From Pseudomonadota bacterium (GTDB lineage: Bacteria; Desulfobacterota; Desulfobulbia; Desulfobulbales; JAGXFP01), in contig JAHJIQ010000057.1 in the NCBI GenBank assembly GCA_018823285.1, positions 1-62,033 on the forward strand: DNA of 62,033 nt, in the 5' to 3' direction. The notes below the pieces were generated by a model that had not been told where the DNA came from, made no database searches, and saw only the letters and a list, made by a program, of their open reading frames with translations. Positions 43,236 to 52,815 of the stretch are shown here, in pieces. Both the position numbers and the translations under genes were made by a program. How positions within the stretch are numbered: the stretch's first letter is position 1; every line of letters begins with the position of its first letter.

Positions 43236-44165
43236 CTATTTTACACTTTCAATGAATTTATAGAATTCCGAGTCCGAAGCGAGAATCAGAGTGGTGTTCT
43301 TGCCCACTGCATTGGCGTATGCTTCCAGGCTTTTCCAGAAAGCGTAAAACTCCGGGTCCTTATTGTAAGCGTCGGCATAGATCTTGGCCGCCTCGGCATC
43401 AGCGGCACCCTTGATCTCCATGGCTTCACGATTGGCCTTGGAGGTGATCTCGTTCAGTTCACGGTTCACCTTGCCGAGGATCTCGGCCTTTTCACCTTCA
43501 CCCATCGATCGCTTCTCGGCCGCGATTCTCTTGCGCTCGGAGATCATCCGCTCATAGACCTTGATTCGCACCGTATCGATGTAGTTCACTCTCTTGAACA
43601 TGACGTCGACCAGTTCAATGCCATACTGCGGCGTGATCTGCGAAGCTTTTTCGTGGATCAGGACAGCGATCTTGTCACGCCCCAGCTTGACCTCCTCTCT
43701 GGCACCTTCAGGATTGCCGCCGCTCATGGTTTCCGGAGACCAGTCGGAACTCCTGATGATCTCCACCAGGTCATTTTTATTGACCAGGTCACGGACCGTA
43801 CCGTCCAGAACATCGTCAAGGATGGTCATCGCCCGGCCCATGGTTTTTACGGCCTGCATGAAGACCAGCGCATCCGAAATCCTCCAGCGGGCGGTGATGT
43901 CCAGAAAGACATAAGTCTTGTCATTGGTGGGGATCTGGTTCGGATCACCGTCCCAGATCAGAATTTTCTTGTCAAAATACGTCACTTCCTGGATCACCGG
44001 CAACTTGAACTTGAGTCCGGCCTCGGTAATCGGCTGCCCGACCGGTTTGCCGAACTCGGTGATCACGGCCTGATACCCTTCGGGCAGCACATAGAAGCCA
44101 CTCCAGACCACGGCGGCAAGACTCACAACCACTGCTATCAATATTGCTCTCACTATAATATTCAC
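43236..44165 (-). CDS. hflC: HflC, FtsH-modulating membrane protein
   Basis: This 309-residue SPFH/prohibitin protein has an N-terminal membrane anchor (VRAILIAVVVSLAAVVWSGF), an SPFH domain, then a coiled-coil (about 215-275) ending in a short helix. With HflK it forms a large cage around the FtsH protease in the inner membrane. The start is the GTG at 44165, with AGGTG 8 nt before it. It follows hflK by 34 nt in the same operon. Confidence 0.95.
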   Translation of the reverse strand: MNIIVRAILIAVVVSLAAVVWSGFYVLPEGYQAVITEFGKPVGQPITEAGLKFKLPVIQEVTYFDKKILIWDGDPNQIPTNDKTYVFLDITARWRISDALVFMQAVKTMGRAMTILDDVLDGTVRDLVNKNDLVEIIRSSDWSPETMSGGNPEGAREEVKLGRDKIAVLIHEKASQITPQYGIELVDVMFKRVNYIDTVRIKVYERMISERKRIAAEKRSMGEGEKAEILGKVNRELNEITSKANREAMEIKGAADAEAAKIYADAYNKDPEFYAFWKSLEAYANAVGKNTTLILASDSEFYKFIESVK

Positions 44166-44199
44166 GGTTTCACACCTGTTTTTTTCGTGGTTAATGATC

Positions 44200-45291
44200 T
44201 TAATTTTTCTTCTTTTTAAGGTCGAGTAACGGCAGGATTGACTTCTGATCCTTGTCCACCACGTAGACATCTTCCACTTTGGGCAAAATCTCCTGCATGG
44301 TTTCCAGATACATCCGTTTTCTGGTGACTTCCCGGGCCCTTGTGTACTCTTTCAGAATTGCCACAAAGCGTGCTGTTTCGCCCTTGGCCTTGTTGACCCG
44401 CTGCACCGCGTAGCCGTAAGATTCTTCATAAACCTGCTTGGCCTGTCCCCGGGCCTTGGGGATCTCCCGGTTGTAATTTTCTTCGGCCTCGTTGACCAGT
44501 CGCTTCATGTCCTGGTCGGCTTCGTTGACCTCGTTAAAGGCCGGCCTGACCGGTTCCGGCGGGTTGACATCCTGAAGCTGAACCTTGACGATATCAACCC
44601 CGCTTTCGTAACGGTCAAGCTCCTTCTGCATTTCCCGGGCTGAAGAGTCGGCCAGGATATCCCGGTTCCCCAGAACGTAGTCAAAATCCATGTTGCCGAC
44701 GATTCTTCTGATACTGGTTTCCGAGACGTCCCGCACCGCCTGTTTGACATCTCCAACTTTGAAAAGATACGCGACGGGGTCCTTGATCCGGTACTGGACA
44801 ATCCACTCAACCTCGATGACATTCTTGTCACCGGTCAGCATCAAAGACTCCTCATCGAATCCCCGCTTGTCATACTGGGTACGCTGTGCCGCCAGCAGGG
44901 TCCTGAAACCGAACTCTTCCTTGTTGACGTTCTTGACATCGACCTTGATATTCTGATCGACCATCGGAATCTTGAAATTCAGTCCCGGATCGGCGGTCTT
45001 CAGGTATTTGCCGAATCTTAACACCACCCCCTGCTCGCCTGGTTTGATGGTGAAATATGCAGAGTTGGCAACACTGATCAGGAGAATCACGATAATGATC
45101 GTCGCAAGTTTACCAATTCCCGGACCGCCTCCGGAGGATGTGCCATCTCCCCGGTCGCCACCTGCGCTTTTCCCGGTGCCGCCTCCGTCAAACATATCCT
45201 TAATCTTGGCAATCAGACCGGCAATTATCTCTTCCGGTGTCGGCGGACCTTTTTTCTTTCCCCAAGGGGACTGTTCATCTTCCCAACCCAT
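44200..45291 (-). CDS. hflK: HflK, FtsH-modulating membrane protein
   Basis: This 363-residue partner of HflC has a Gly-rich cytoplasmic N-terminus beginning MGWEDEQSPWGKKKGPPTPE, one membrane helix (about 76-96), an SPFH domain and a coiled-coil C-terminal part with the AEENYNREIPKARGQAKQ stretch typical of HflK. It is first of the hflK-hflC operon. Confidence 0.95.
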   Translation of the reverse strand: MGWEDEQSPWGKKKGPPTPEEIIAGLIAKIKDMFDGGGTGKSAGGDRGDGTSSGGGPGIGKLATIIIVILLISVANSAYFTIKPGEQGVVLRFGKYLKTADPGLNFKIPMVDQNIKVDVKNVNKEEFGFRTLLAAQRTQYDKRGFDEESLMLTGDKNVIEVEWIVQYRIKDPVAYLFKVGDVKQAVRDVSETSIRRIVGNMDFDYVLGNRDILADSSAREMQKELDRYESGVDIVKVQLQDVNPPEPVRPAFNEVNEADQDMKRLVNEAEENYNREIPKARGQAKQVYEESYGYAVQRVNKAKGETARFVAILKEYTRAREVTRKRMYLETMQEILPKVEDVYVVDKDQKSILPLLDLKKKKN

Positions 45292-45455
45292 TTTCAGACC
45301 TTTTTGTATTTATTTTTTGACGATCATAATTGATAACTTCCCGTTTGCACCAACCATCGCAAATTTACCGGATCATTACAAGTGATTTCTTGGACCTTTT
45401 CTGCCGACAACCCATGACCGGCAGGAGCGGGATGTCACGACTGAATCCCACCTCT

Positions 45456-46382
45456 TCAGTTTATCACTGCCTGCTGCCAGGCAAAATACAATAACGATAC
45501 CGCAGCAATAAAAAAAAGCGACTGCCTGTAGATCCGCTGCCCCCCGGTAAAAGATACCGGGACCAGCCCCGCCGCCGCTCCCAGCAGCAGACCGGAAACC
45601 AACCCCCAGAGATGAGCGCCGAGGTCCGTTCTCCGACCGGTGGACCCGAGCATTGCGAGCAAGGCACAACCGGCGCCGATCGGCAGCAGAAAACCTTTCA
45701 GCCACCCGTATCGTGAACGACTGGCCCGGCTGCCACACAGGATCCCCACCGCCCCGAAAACAGCGGTGGAAAATCCTACCGAAAAATGGCCCGCGCCCCT
45801 GGCCAGAACGTTGAGGATGTTCCCAGCCGCGCCGGACATGATAACCAGGAACCAGCCGAACCCGGTCCCGAAATTTCGGCAGAGATAATGAATAACCAGG
45901 CCGCCGATCAGAAGGTTTCCGGCAAGATGCACGGAGTCGGAGTGAAGGGTCAGGGCGGTCAAAGCCCGCCACCATTCGCCGCCATAGATCATGGCCCGGG
46001 AATCCACCGCACCGATTTTGAACCATTCGCTGCCATGGGATGACGGTCCCGTGATCGTATAAAACACCAGGAGCGCCCCCATGATCAGGGCAGTGGGAGG
46101 GTTTCGGTGACCGGCAACCGAACCGGTCGCCTCCAGATAAGCAGGGGGAGGAGGCCAGTTGAGATTTTCCTCTTCAAAGCGGGCTATTTCACTCTTCGCG
46201 CGGGGATAATCTTTTTCAGCGACCTCGAGCTGGAAACGGTCATCATTCATTCTGTGCAGATGAGGGATTCCCGCCGACAGCAGAACCAGTGACCAGACAT
46301 CGGACCGATAACGGCTCCCTGTTTCCAGCAAGAGAAGCTGCCCGGCGGAAGCACCCGTATTCTCGTTTTCAGCAACAGACAT
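45456..46382 (-). CDS. Rhomboid-family intramembrane serine protease
   Basis: This 308-residue protein has an N-terminal cytosolic region of about 95 residues with a DUF2007-like fold, then about six to seven membrane helices. It has HLAGNLLIG (Asn of the oxyanion region), GFSTAVFGAVG with the catalytic Ser, and GAHLWGLVSG with the catalytic His. Rhomboids cut substrate helices within the membrane. It lies alone between hflK and the tRNA-Leu gene. Confidence 0.85.
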   Translation of the reverse strand: MSVAENENTGASAGQLLLLETGSRYRSDVWSLVLLSAGIPHLHRMNDDRFQLEVAEKDYPRAKSEIARFEEENLNWPPPPAYLEATGSVAGHRNPPTALIMGALLVFYTITGPSSHGSEWFKIGAVDSRAMIYGGEWWRALTALTLHSDSVHLAGNLLIGGLVIHYLCRNFGTGFGWFLVIMSGAAGNILNVLARGAGHFSVGFSTAVFGAVGILCGSRASRSRYGWLKGFLLPIGAGCALLAMLGSTGRRTDLGAHLWGLVSGLLLGAAAGLVPVSFTGGQRIYRQSLFFIAAVSLLYFAWQQAVIN

Positions 46383-46466
46383 GGCAAGAGAATAAGACCT
46401 CGGGCGGATTCAGGCAACCGGCAAAAGAAAATGAACTTGAAAAAACTATCGAGATAGCAAAAAAAA

Positions 46467-46499
46467 AGGGCCGTGACTGATCATTACAGTCACGGCCCT
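46467..46499 (-). terminator. Intrinsic terminator of tRNA-Leu
   Basis: AGGGCCGTGACTG and CAGTCACGGCCCT form a perfect 13-bp stem with a 7-nt loop. On the minus strand a run of nine or more T follows. It lies 8 nt after the tRNA 3' end. Confidence 0.92.
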
Positions 46500-46507
46500 G
46501 AATTTTC

Positions 46508-46594
46508 TGGTGCCGAAGAAAGGACTTGAACCTTCACGAGGGAACCCCCACTAGACCCTGAACCTAGCGCGTCTACCAATTCCGCCACTTCGGC
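46508..46594 (-). tRNA. tRNA-Leu (anticodon CAG)
   Basis: An 87-nt class II tRNA read from the minus strand. The acceptor GCCGAAG pairs with CTTCGGC, discriminator A and encoded CCA follow. The anticodon arm is CTAGG-TTCAGGG-TCTAG with anticodon CAG. A long variable arm and GGTTCAAGTCC T-arm are present. It decodes CUG. Confidence 0.95.
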
Positions 46595-46601
46595 ATCACT
46601 T

Positions 46602-46683
46602 TGCACCCTGCTGGTACTCACTTCAGTACCCCCTTGAGGGGTATAAGTTTCATACAAGCAGGCAAGCTGCTTAACTCAGCTTT
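46602..46683. repeat. Dispersed intergenic repeat, copy G
   Basis: This copy is in minus orientation: AAAGCTGAGTTAAGCAG, CTTGC, CTGCTTGTATGAAACTTAT, ACCCCTCAAGGGGGTACTG, AAGTGAGTACC. It holds an unoccupied IS110 target and sits just upstream of the tRNA 5' end. It could overlap the tRNA promoter. Confidence 0.8.
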
Positions 46684-46809
46684 AAAGAAGCCGACTTTAA
46701 ATATTTCCCCGTCCTTTTGTCAAGGATTTTTATTTACCTGCCGGGCCGTTTCATTTATTCTCTTTGACCAGTCTCCACGCTATTATTTAACCAACACGGG
46801 AAACAGGCA

Positions 46810-47793
46810 ATGCTGGTCTATCATAATCTGGAAGCAATATCAAAAAAACCGGAAAACCCCTATGTCACCATCGGCAACTTTGACGGAGTACACCTCGGTC
46901 ATCAGATGCTCTTCAGCGAGGTGGTGAACAAGGCATACCGCAACCAGGGGACCAGCATCGCCATCACCTTCGATCCCCACCCTCTCCAGGTTGTGCGTCC
47001 TGAAATCGGCATCAAGCTGATCTCCACCTTTGAACAGAAAGTTGAACTGATTCAGCTTGCCGATATCGACATCCTGATTGTTCTGCCCTTTACCAGCGAA
47101 CTCGCCGCAACACCGGCCGCGGAGTTCATCGACCGATTGCAGAGCACCATCGGCATCACCGAACTCATTGTCGGGTATGATTACGCTTTCGGCAAAGGTC
47201 GGCAGGGAGACATCCCTTTTCTGAAAGCCCATGGCGAAAAGGAAGGTTTTGCTGTTTCGGTGGTCGAAGCTTATTACGTGGATGAGATGCTGGCCAGCAG
47301 CACCAAGATCAGGGCTCTGGTGACCGAAGGGCGGATGCGGGATGTAAAGAAACTGCTGGGTCGCTACTACCAGATCCGGGGCGAAGTGAAAGTCGGCAAA
47401 CAGCGCGGCGGCAGCCTGATCGGCTTTCCCACCGCAAACTTGCAGATCGCCCCCGAAGACCTCTGCCCGAGGCACGGCGTCTATGTAACCCAGGTCATCT
47501 ACGGCGGAAAATGCTACGGCGGGGTACTGAACATCGGTCGCAATCCGACCTTTGCCGACCATGACCATAACCCGGCCGTTTCCGCCGAAACCCACATCTT
47601 TGATTTCAATCAGGATATCTACGGCCAGCCGATCAAGGTCAACCTGCTGAGATTCCTGAGAGATGAAAAGAAATTCTCCGGCCCGGCAGAGCTGTCGAGA
47701 CAGATCGCCACCGATATCGAAGAGGCGAAGCGGGTTCTCGACGATGCCCGGAAAGAAGTCCTTTTGTCCTGCGAGGACCGATTCAACTACTAA
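46810..47793 (+). CDS. ribF: Bifunctional riboflavin kinase / FAD synthetase
   Basis: This 327-residue enzyme makes FMN from riboflavin and FAD from FMN. The N-terminal FAD synthetase domain has VTIGNFDGVHLGHQ and TFDPHP, then ASSTKIRALV. The C-terminal flavokinase domain has GKQRGGSLIGFPTANL and GVLNIGRNPTF. Length is normal. It stands alone after repeat copy G; a CAGGG/CCCTG hairpin lies about 30 nt after its stop. Confidence 0.95.
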   Translation: MLVYHNLEAISKKPENPYVTIGNFDGVHLGHQMLFSEVVNKAYRNQGTSIAITFDPHPLQVVRPEIGIKLISTFEQKVELIQLADIDILIVLPFTSELAATPAAEFIDRLQSTIGITELIVGYDYAFGKGRQGDIPFLKAHGEKEGFAVSVVEAYYVDEMLASSTKIRALVTEGRMRDVKKLLGRYYQIRGEVKVGKQRGGSLIGFPTANLQIAPEDLCPRHGVYVTQVIYGGKCYGGVLNIGRNPTFADHDHNPAVSAETHIFDFNQDIYGQPIKVNLLRFLRDEKKFSGPAELSRQIATDIEEAKRVLDDARKEVLLSCEDRFNY

Positions 47794-47989
47794 TTCTTTA
47801 TCCGTGCACCCCTCCTCAGGGAAAAACCCTGTTCACCACTGAAAGCGGTTGACAGCAGGGCTGGGTTCCCCCTGAAAGCCCCGGAAATATTTCCCACCGT
47901 ATTTTTGCAGTATTTTAACTTGCTTTCAAGTCCCTGTTTTACATATCATTATTGAATCCATTGTTAAAAATATCAAATAGGGCGGAATC

Positions 47990-49099
47990 ATGAAAAGAGA
48001 CAGCTTCATCCTGGCAGCAGGCATCGGACTTGCTATTTATTCGATCTTGATGGGCGGTGAATGCCTCGCCGCCGAAAAGAAGCGGATTATCATTATCGAC
48101 AGCTATCATCAGGAATACCTCTGGTCACAACAATGCAACGAAGGATTGTCGGCCTCTTTGCTCAAATTCGGCTATCTGGATGACAAAAAGCAGGAGAAAC
48201 AGCTGAACAAGGATGATTTCGCGGAATCGTCCGGGGCGATCATCAAAAGACTGTGGATGGATACCAAGCGCAAGAAAGAGAAAATGGATATTGCTGAAGT
48301 TACCGCGAAATTTACCACCATCACCAAAGAATTCAGACCGGACCTCATTTTTCTGGGTGATGACAATGCCGCCAACTATATCGGCAACCAGTTTCTCGAC
48401 TCCAGAATTCCCATTGTTTTCTGGGGAGTGAACAATACCCCGGTAAAATACGGGCTGGTTGACAGCTATGAAAAACCGGGGCACAACGTGACGGGTGTCT
48501 ACCAGACGACCTACTACAAGGAGAGTCTTGAACTGTTGAAGACGATTGTCCCCACCGCCAGGACTTTCGCCATCCTCTCCGATGACACCACCACCGGCCG
48601 GATCCACAACAAGGCCATCCAGTTTCTGGACCGGAAAGGGGAGCTTCCCCTCCAGCTTGTCGATACCGTTGCGACCAACAATTATGAGGTATGGAAAAAA
48701 AACACCACCGAACTGCAGGAAAAGGTTGATGCTTTCTTTATCGCTTCATCAAATCTGAAGAATGACGACGGCAGTTTTGTCACAAATGAGGATGTCGCCG
48801 CCTGGTATACCGCAAACATCAATCGCCCGGCCGCTTCAGGCTTCAGATACCGGGTGGAACACGGCTGGCTCTGCGCAGTTGATGATTCCGGCTATAATCA
48901 GGGATATGAGGCAGGGCTTATGGGTCATGAGATTCTTGCGCACCATGTCGATCCTTCCACTTTCCCGCCCCGGGTTCCGCCACGCGGTCCGCAGATGGTC
49001 AATAAAACAAGGGCGAAAAAGCTCGGTATCCCCCTGACAGACAAGATGGGTATAGAGGAATACATTGAAGGTCCTGATCCGGTCAAAACAAGTCAATGA
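47990..49099 (+). CDS. Periplasmic substrate-binding protein (ABC_sub_bind type), first of two
   Basis: This 369-residue protein has a signal peptide ending near GGECLAA. The core matches the ABC_sub_bind family: IIIIDSYHQEYLWSQQCNEG, PDLIFLGDDNAANYIGNQFL, IVFWGVNN, PGHNVTGVYQ. These are type I periplasmic binding proteins, but no permease or ATPase gene is near. The next gene is a close paralogue, then a sensor kinase, all in one operon, so a sensory role is likely. The ligand is unknown. Confidence 0.85.
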   Translation: MKRDSFILAAGIGLAIYSILMGGECLAAEKKRIIIIDSYHQEYLWSQQCNEGLSASLLKFGYLDDKKQEKQLNKDDFAESSGAIIKRLWMDTKRKKEKMDIAEVTAKFTTITKEFRPDLIFLGDDNAANYIGNQFLDSRIPIVFWGVNNTPVKYGLVDSYEKPGHNVTGVYQTTYYKESLELLKTIVPTARTFAILSDDTTTGRIHNKAIQFLDRKGELPLQLVDTVATNNYEVWKKNTTELQEKVDAFFIASSNLKNDDGSFVTNEDVAAWYTANINRPAASGFRYRVEHGWLCAVDDSGYNQGYEAGLMGHEILAHHVDPSTFPPRVPPRGPQMVNKTRAKKLGIPLTDKMGIEEYIEGPDPVKTSQ

Positions 49100-49113
49100 A
49101 TAAGGGGATCTGA

Positions 49114-50229
49114 ATGAAAACCATCGGAAAATTCTTCATATATTTTTTATTCATAACCTTCTCCCTCATTTCAGGAGCTTCAGCCGCTTCAGAGAACAGC
49201 GCCGGGCTGAAAAAAATCCTTGTTGTTGACAGCTACCATCCCCAATATTTCTGGTCACAGGAAACCAATAAGGGCTTCTGCGCCGCCATGCTTGAGTTCG
49301 GTTATTTTGATAACGCGGACCAGGTCGCAGATTTTATCCAGGGAGATTCCGTAACCACCTCAAAGGCTCTCTTCAAAAAAGTGTGGATGGATTCAAAGAG
49401 AAAAAACAGCCCGGCCGACATCAACGAAATATCTCTCCGGATCTATAAAACGGCCAATGATTTTGCACCCGATTTGATATTTCTGGGTGATGACAATGCC
49501 GCCAACTATATCGGCAACCAGTTTCTGGATTCGGAAATCCCGATCGTCTTCTGGGGGGTCAACAATTCGCCGCTGAAATACAGATTGCTAGATAGCATTG
49601 CCAAACCGGGCCACAATGTGACCGGTGTTTATCAATCGGGTTATTATCTGGAAAGCATGCAATTATTGAAAGCAATTGTCCCGGGGATCAGGAAATTTGC
49701 CATCCTGTCGGTTCACAATCCTACCGGCCGGTCACACCATAAAGCGGTTGAGGTTCTGGCCCGCAAAGGCATCATCCCGGAAGAACTGGTGGAAACCGTT
49801 TCCACCACTGATTTTGAGGTATGGAAAAACAGGGTCCTCGAACTGCAGGCGAAGGTTGATGCCTTTTTTATTACCCACCTGACCGGATTCAGGGACAAAA
49901 ACGGCAATTATGTGCCGCTTGAGGATGTACTTCACTGGTACGTCTCCAATATCCAAATCCCCGAGACATCCATCCTCGAAGAATATATCAAGGGCGGTAT
50001 GCTCTGCGGCGCCGTCGACTCCGGTTTCAACCAGGGATACAGAGCTGCGGCAATCGGTAATGATATTCTGGCCAACGGCGCCAAACCGGCAACCTATTCT
50101 CCGGTTACCCCCACCCGCGGTCCTTTGACCGTCAACCTGATGAGAGCGGAAACCCTCGGCATCACTCTTTCCGAAAGCATGGGTATTGAAGAATATATTC
50201 AGAAAACCGACACCCGAAAGGATCGATGA
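49114..50229 (+). CDS. Periplasmic substrate-binding protein (ABC_sub_bind type), second of two
   Basis: This 371-residue paralogue of the preceding gene has a signal peptide ending GASAA and the same landmarks (VDSYHPQYFWSQETNKGF, LIFLGDDNAANYIGNQFL, FWGVNNSPLKYR). A 47-bp stretch (49480-49526) is identical to 48350-48396 in the first gene, which points to gene conversion or recent duplication. The rest has diverged, so the ligand may differ. Its stop overlaps the kinase start by 4 nt. Confidence 0.85.
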   Translation: MKTIGKFFIYFLFITFSLISGASAASENSAGLKKILVVDSYHPQYFWSQETNKGFCAAMLEFGYFDNADQVADFIQGDSVTTSKALFKKVWMDSKRKNSPADINEISLRIYKTANDFAPDLIFLGDDNAANYIGNQFLDSEIPIVFWGVNNSPLKYRLLDSIAKPGHNVTGVYQSGYYLESMQLLKAIVPGIRKFAILSVHNPTGRSHHKAVEVLARKGIIPEELVETVSTTDFEVWKNRVLELQAKVDAFFITHLTGFRDKNGNYVPLEDVLHWYVSNIQIPETSILEEYIKGGMLCGAVDSGFNQGYRAAAIGNDILANGAKPATYSPVTPTRGPLTVNLMRAETLGITLSESMGIEEYIQKTDTRKDR

Positions 50230-52454
50230 TGTCGGATAAGGCCATCCAGGGGTTGTCCATCTTCTATCGTTTTCTGCTTGCCTTTCTGGCAATCGTAATC
50301 TCCGTCAGCGTATCGCTGATTGTGGTCTTTTACGGATACAGCAAAAACACTATTACCGAGCAGACCAGGGAGAACATCAATCAGGATTTTGCCAACCTGA
50401 CCCACCAGTTTCAGGAGGTCATCAAAGATGAAATAACCAGGGACCTGAAGATCCTGAGCACCAACCCGATCCTCGACTCATATTTCATGGCGACCCAGCT
50501 GGAGAAAGAGATTGAAGCCCGAGCGGTTGAAAGATTATTTCTCCAGTCAATTGAATATTCGAATAACCACCGGAGCATCACCTTTGTCGAATACTCCGGG
50601 ACGGAAGTGATCAAGGTCAACCGCAAGGGCAGGATTCGGGAATATGGCAATATAAGTCGCACAAAAATTTTCACCGAACTGGAAGCAGCTTCACCGGGCG
50701 AGATAATTGTCCATGGTCCTTTCAGGTCAATGGATGGTGAACATTATATCTCCGCAGGTATCGGCAAGCCGGATCCGGATATTGGTCAATTCGGCGGCGC
50801 CATCATCATTGATTACAGCCTTGAGGAATTTTTCAGCCAACTGCAAAGTATCAAATTCCGGGGCACCAATCCGGTCTGGGGCTTTGCGCCATCCGGTCAG
50901 CCCCTGGTAGAACCGAGCAGGACCGAATCGCGACTTGACCCACACCCCTACTTTGAAAGCAGTGAACCATGCCAGGTAAAATCAAACCTTGATGACAAGG
51001 GCATGATTTTCTGCAAGGACCTGGCCATCATCCCCGGTCAGCCGCTGTTGAGGGTAGCAATCAGCATCCCGAAAGCCCTGTTGATGAAAGACATCATGAA
51101 GATTGTGAAATTTCTCCTGATCGTCTCATTGGTATCAGTTGTATCCACCACTCTCATTATCTATGCTGTGTCACGATACCTGTCACAACCAATCATCCTC
51201 CTGGCAAAGGCAGCTGCACGGCTTGCCACCGGAGACATCACGACCCGGGTGGATATCAGAAGCTCCGGTGAAATCCAGCTTCTGGTCGACAGTTTCAACC
51301 AGCTGGCTTCCGATCTCGATAAAACCACGGTTTCGAAAGACTATGTCGACAACATCATCAAATCGATGATGGATATGCTGATCGTACTTTCGCCCGGAAA
51401 ACTTATCACCCGGGCAAATGACACCGCCTGCAGCCAACTCGGGTTCACGCCGGAAGAACTTGTCGGTCAATCGATTCAACGCATATACAAACCGCCCGTT
51501 GACGACACTTCCCCGGGAACTATCTTTGATCACGAGTCCATCAGCAGCGTAGAATCCAATTTTATAAAAAAATCAGGAGCGGAAGTCACCGTGCTGCTGT
51601 CCTCCGCTACCCTTCGTGACGGTGATGGTCAATTGCAGGGCTGGGTTCTAGTCGCCCAGGACATCACCGAGCGGAAAATTGCCGAGGAGGTCCTTGCCGA
51701 GAAAACCCGCGAACTCGGAAGATCAAATGCCGAACTCCAGCAGTTTGCCAATATCGCCTCCCACGACCTGCAGGAACCGCTCAGAAAGGTATTGAGTTTT
51801 GGTGAACGGCTCAACGATCTATATGGTGAACGGCTGGATGAAAAAGGACGTGACTACCTGGAGCGGATGCGGATTGCAAGCTATCGAATGCAGCAGTTTA
51901 TCGAAGACCTTCTTTCTTTCTCAAGGGTCACGACCAAGGCCAAACCCTTCCAGAAAACAGATCTCAATCAGGTCATCGCCGAAGTGCTTTCAATTCTTGA
52001 GGTCAGGCTCGAAGAAAGTGGCGGCAGGGTAGAATCAGAAGAACTTGCAACGATAGATGCCGACACCTTTCAGATTAAGCAAATCTTTCAGAACCTGATT
52101 GCCAACGCCCTGAAATTTAACAGGAAAGGCGTGCCTCCCAGAATAAGTATCTCCGGCTCTTACCTGCAAACAGTGGAAAAAGACGCCAATTCCTCCGGAA
52201 AGTACAACAATGGAATATATCAGATCACGATCAAGGACAACGGGATAGGCTTTGAGAACCAGTACAGCGAACGGATTTTCGGCATTTTTCAGCGACTGCA
52301 CGGTAAAAACGAATATGCCGGGACCGGCATCGGTCTTTCAGTCTGCCAGAAAATCGTCGAACGCCACAACGGAACGATCAAGGCAAAAGGTGTCCCCGGA
52401 GAGGGCGCCACCTTTATCATCTCCCTGCCGGTCAAGCAGACCACCCTTAAATAA
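50226..52454 (+). CDS. Membrane PAS histidine kinase coupled to two binding proteins
   Basis: This 742-residue protein has TM1 at about 13-37, a periplasmic sensor of about 240 residues, and TM2 at about 285-308. HAMP, a PAS domain (about 377-490) with a coiled linker, the H-box NIASHDLQEPLRK (H513) and a HATPase domain (NLIANALKFN, DNGIGFENQ, GTGIGLSVCQ) follow. It probably autophosphorylates in response to the two upstream binding proteins. No response regulator follows directly; the DNA after it is a different operon on the other strand. Confidence 0.85.
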   Translation: MMSDKAIQGLSIFYRFLLAFLAIVISVSVSLIVVFYGYSKNTITEQTRENINQDFANLTHQFQEVIKDEITRDLKILSTNPILDSYFMATQLEKEIEARAVERLFLQSIEYSNNHRSITFVEYSGTEVIKVNRKGRIREYGNISRTKIFTELEAASPGEIIVHGPFRSMDGEHYISAGIGKPDPDIGQFGGAIIIDYSLEEFFSQLQSIKFRGTNPVWGFAPSGQPLVEPSRTESRLDPHPYFESSEPCQVKSNLDDKGMIFCKDLAIIPGQPLLRVAISIPKALLMKDIMKIVKFLLIVSLVSVVSTTLIIYAVSRYLSQPIILLAKAAARLATGDITTRVDIRSSGEIQLLVDSFNQLASDLDKTTVSKDYVDNIIKSMMDMLIVLSPGKLITRANDTACSQLGFTPEELVGQSIQRIYKPPVDDTSPGTIFDHESISSVESNFIKKSGAEVTVLLSSATLRDGDGQLQGWVLVAQDITERKIAEEVLAEKTRELGRSNAELQQFANIASHDLQEPLRKVLSFGERLNDLYGERLDEKGRDYLERMRIASYRMQQFIEDLLSFSRVTTKAKPFQKTDLNQVIAEVLSILEVRLEESGGRVESEELATIDADTFQIKQIFQNLIANALKFNRKGVPPRISISGSYLQTVEKDANSSGKYNNGIYQITIKDNGIGFENQYSERIFGIFQRLHGKNEYAGTGIGLSVCQKIVERHNGTIKAKGVPGEGATFIISLPVKQTTLK

Positions 52455-52512
52455 AACCTGAATTCGTGAGCGTTCGAGAGCGGCACGGATTCAGGGAAGA
52501 GGCATCAGCTGC

Positions 52513-52791
52513 TCATTTCCTCCAGTTGCTCTTTCCTTCCAACCTGTCAATCTCGCGGTGATAAGAAACACTTCTCCCGCATTCTTTCAGCATGGTGCAG
52601 GCGAGAACAAGGTTGAGCATGGTAATGAAGATCGTGATCACATCAATCGAATCAAGATTGAGCATGATATAGACCCAGTTACCGGCAATCAGCGTAAAGG
52701 CGATGATCCGCACCGGCAGAACCAGATTCAGGCAGATCACCCCGCGACTCCTGGGGTTCAACTTTTCGAGCAACCCTCGGCAGCAGCCCAT
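52513..52791 (-). CDS. Small membrane protein, last gene of the rhodanese-kinase operon
   Basis: This 92-residue protein has two hydrophobic segments (about 20-46 and 49-68) and a charged C-terminal tail. AAGG lies 9 nt before the ATG and the gene follows its upstream neighbour by 24 nt. I do not recognise a family. Confidence 0.6.
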   Translation of the reverse strand: MGCCRGLLEKLNPRSRGVICLNLVLPVRIIAFTLIAGNWVYIMLNLDSIDVITIFITMLNLVLACTMLKECGRSVSYHREIDRLEGKSNWRK

Positions 52792-52815
52792 ATTTAGAAC
52801 CTTTTCCTCATGATA

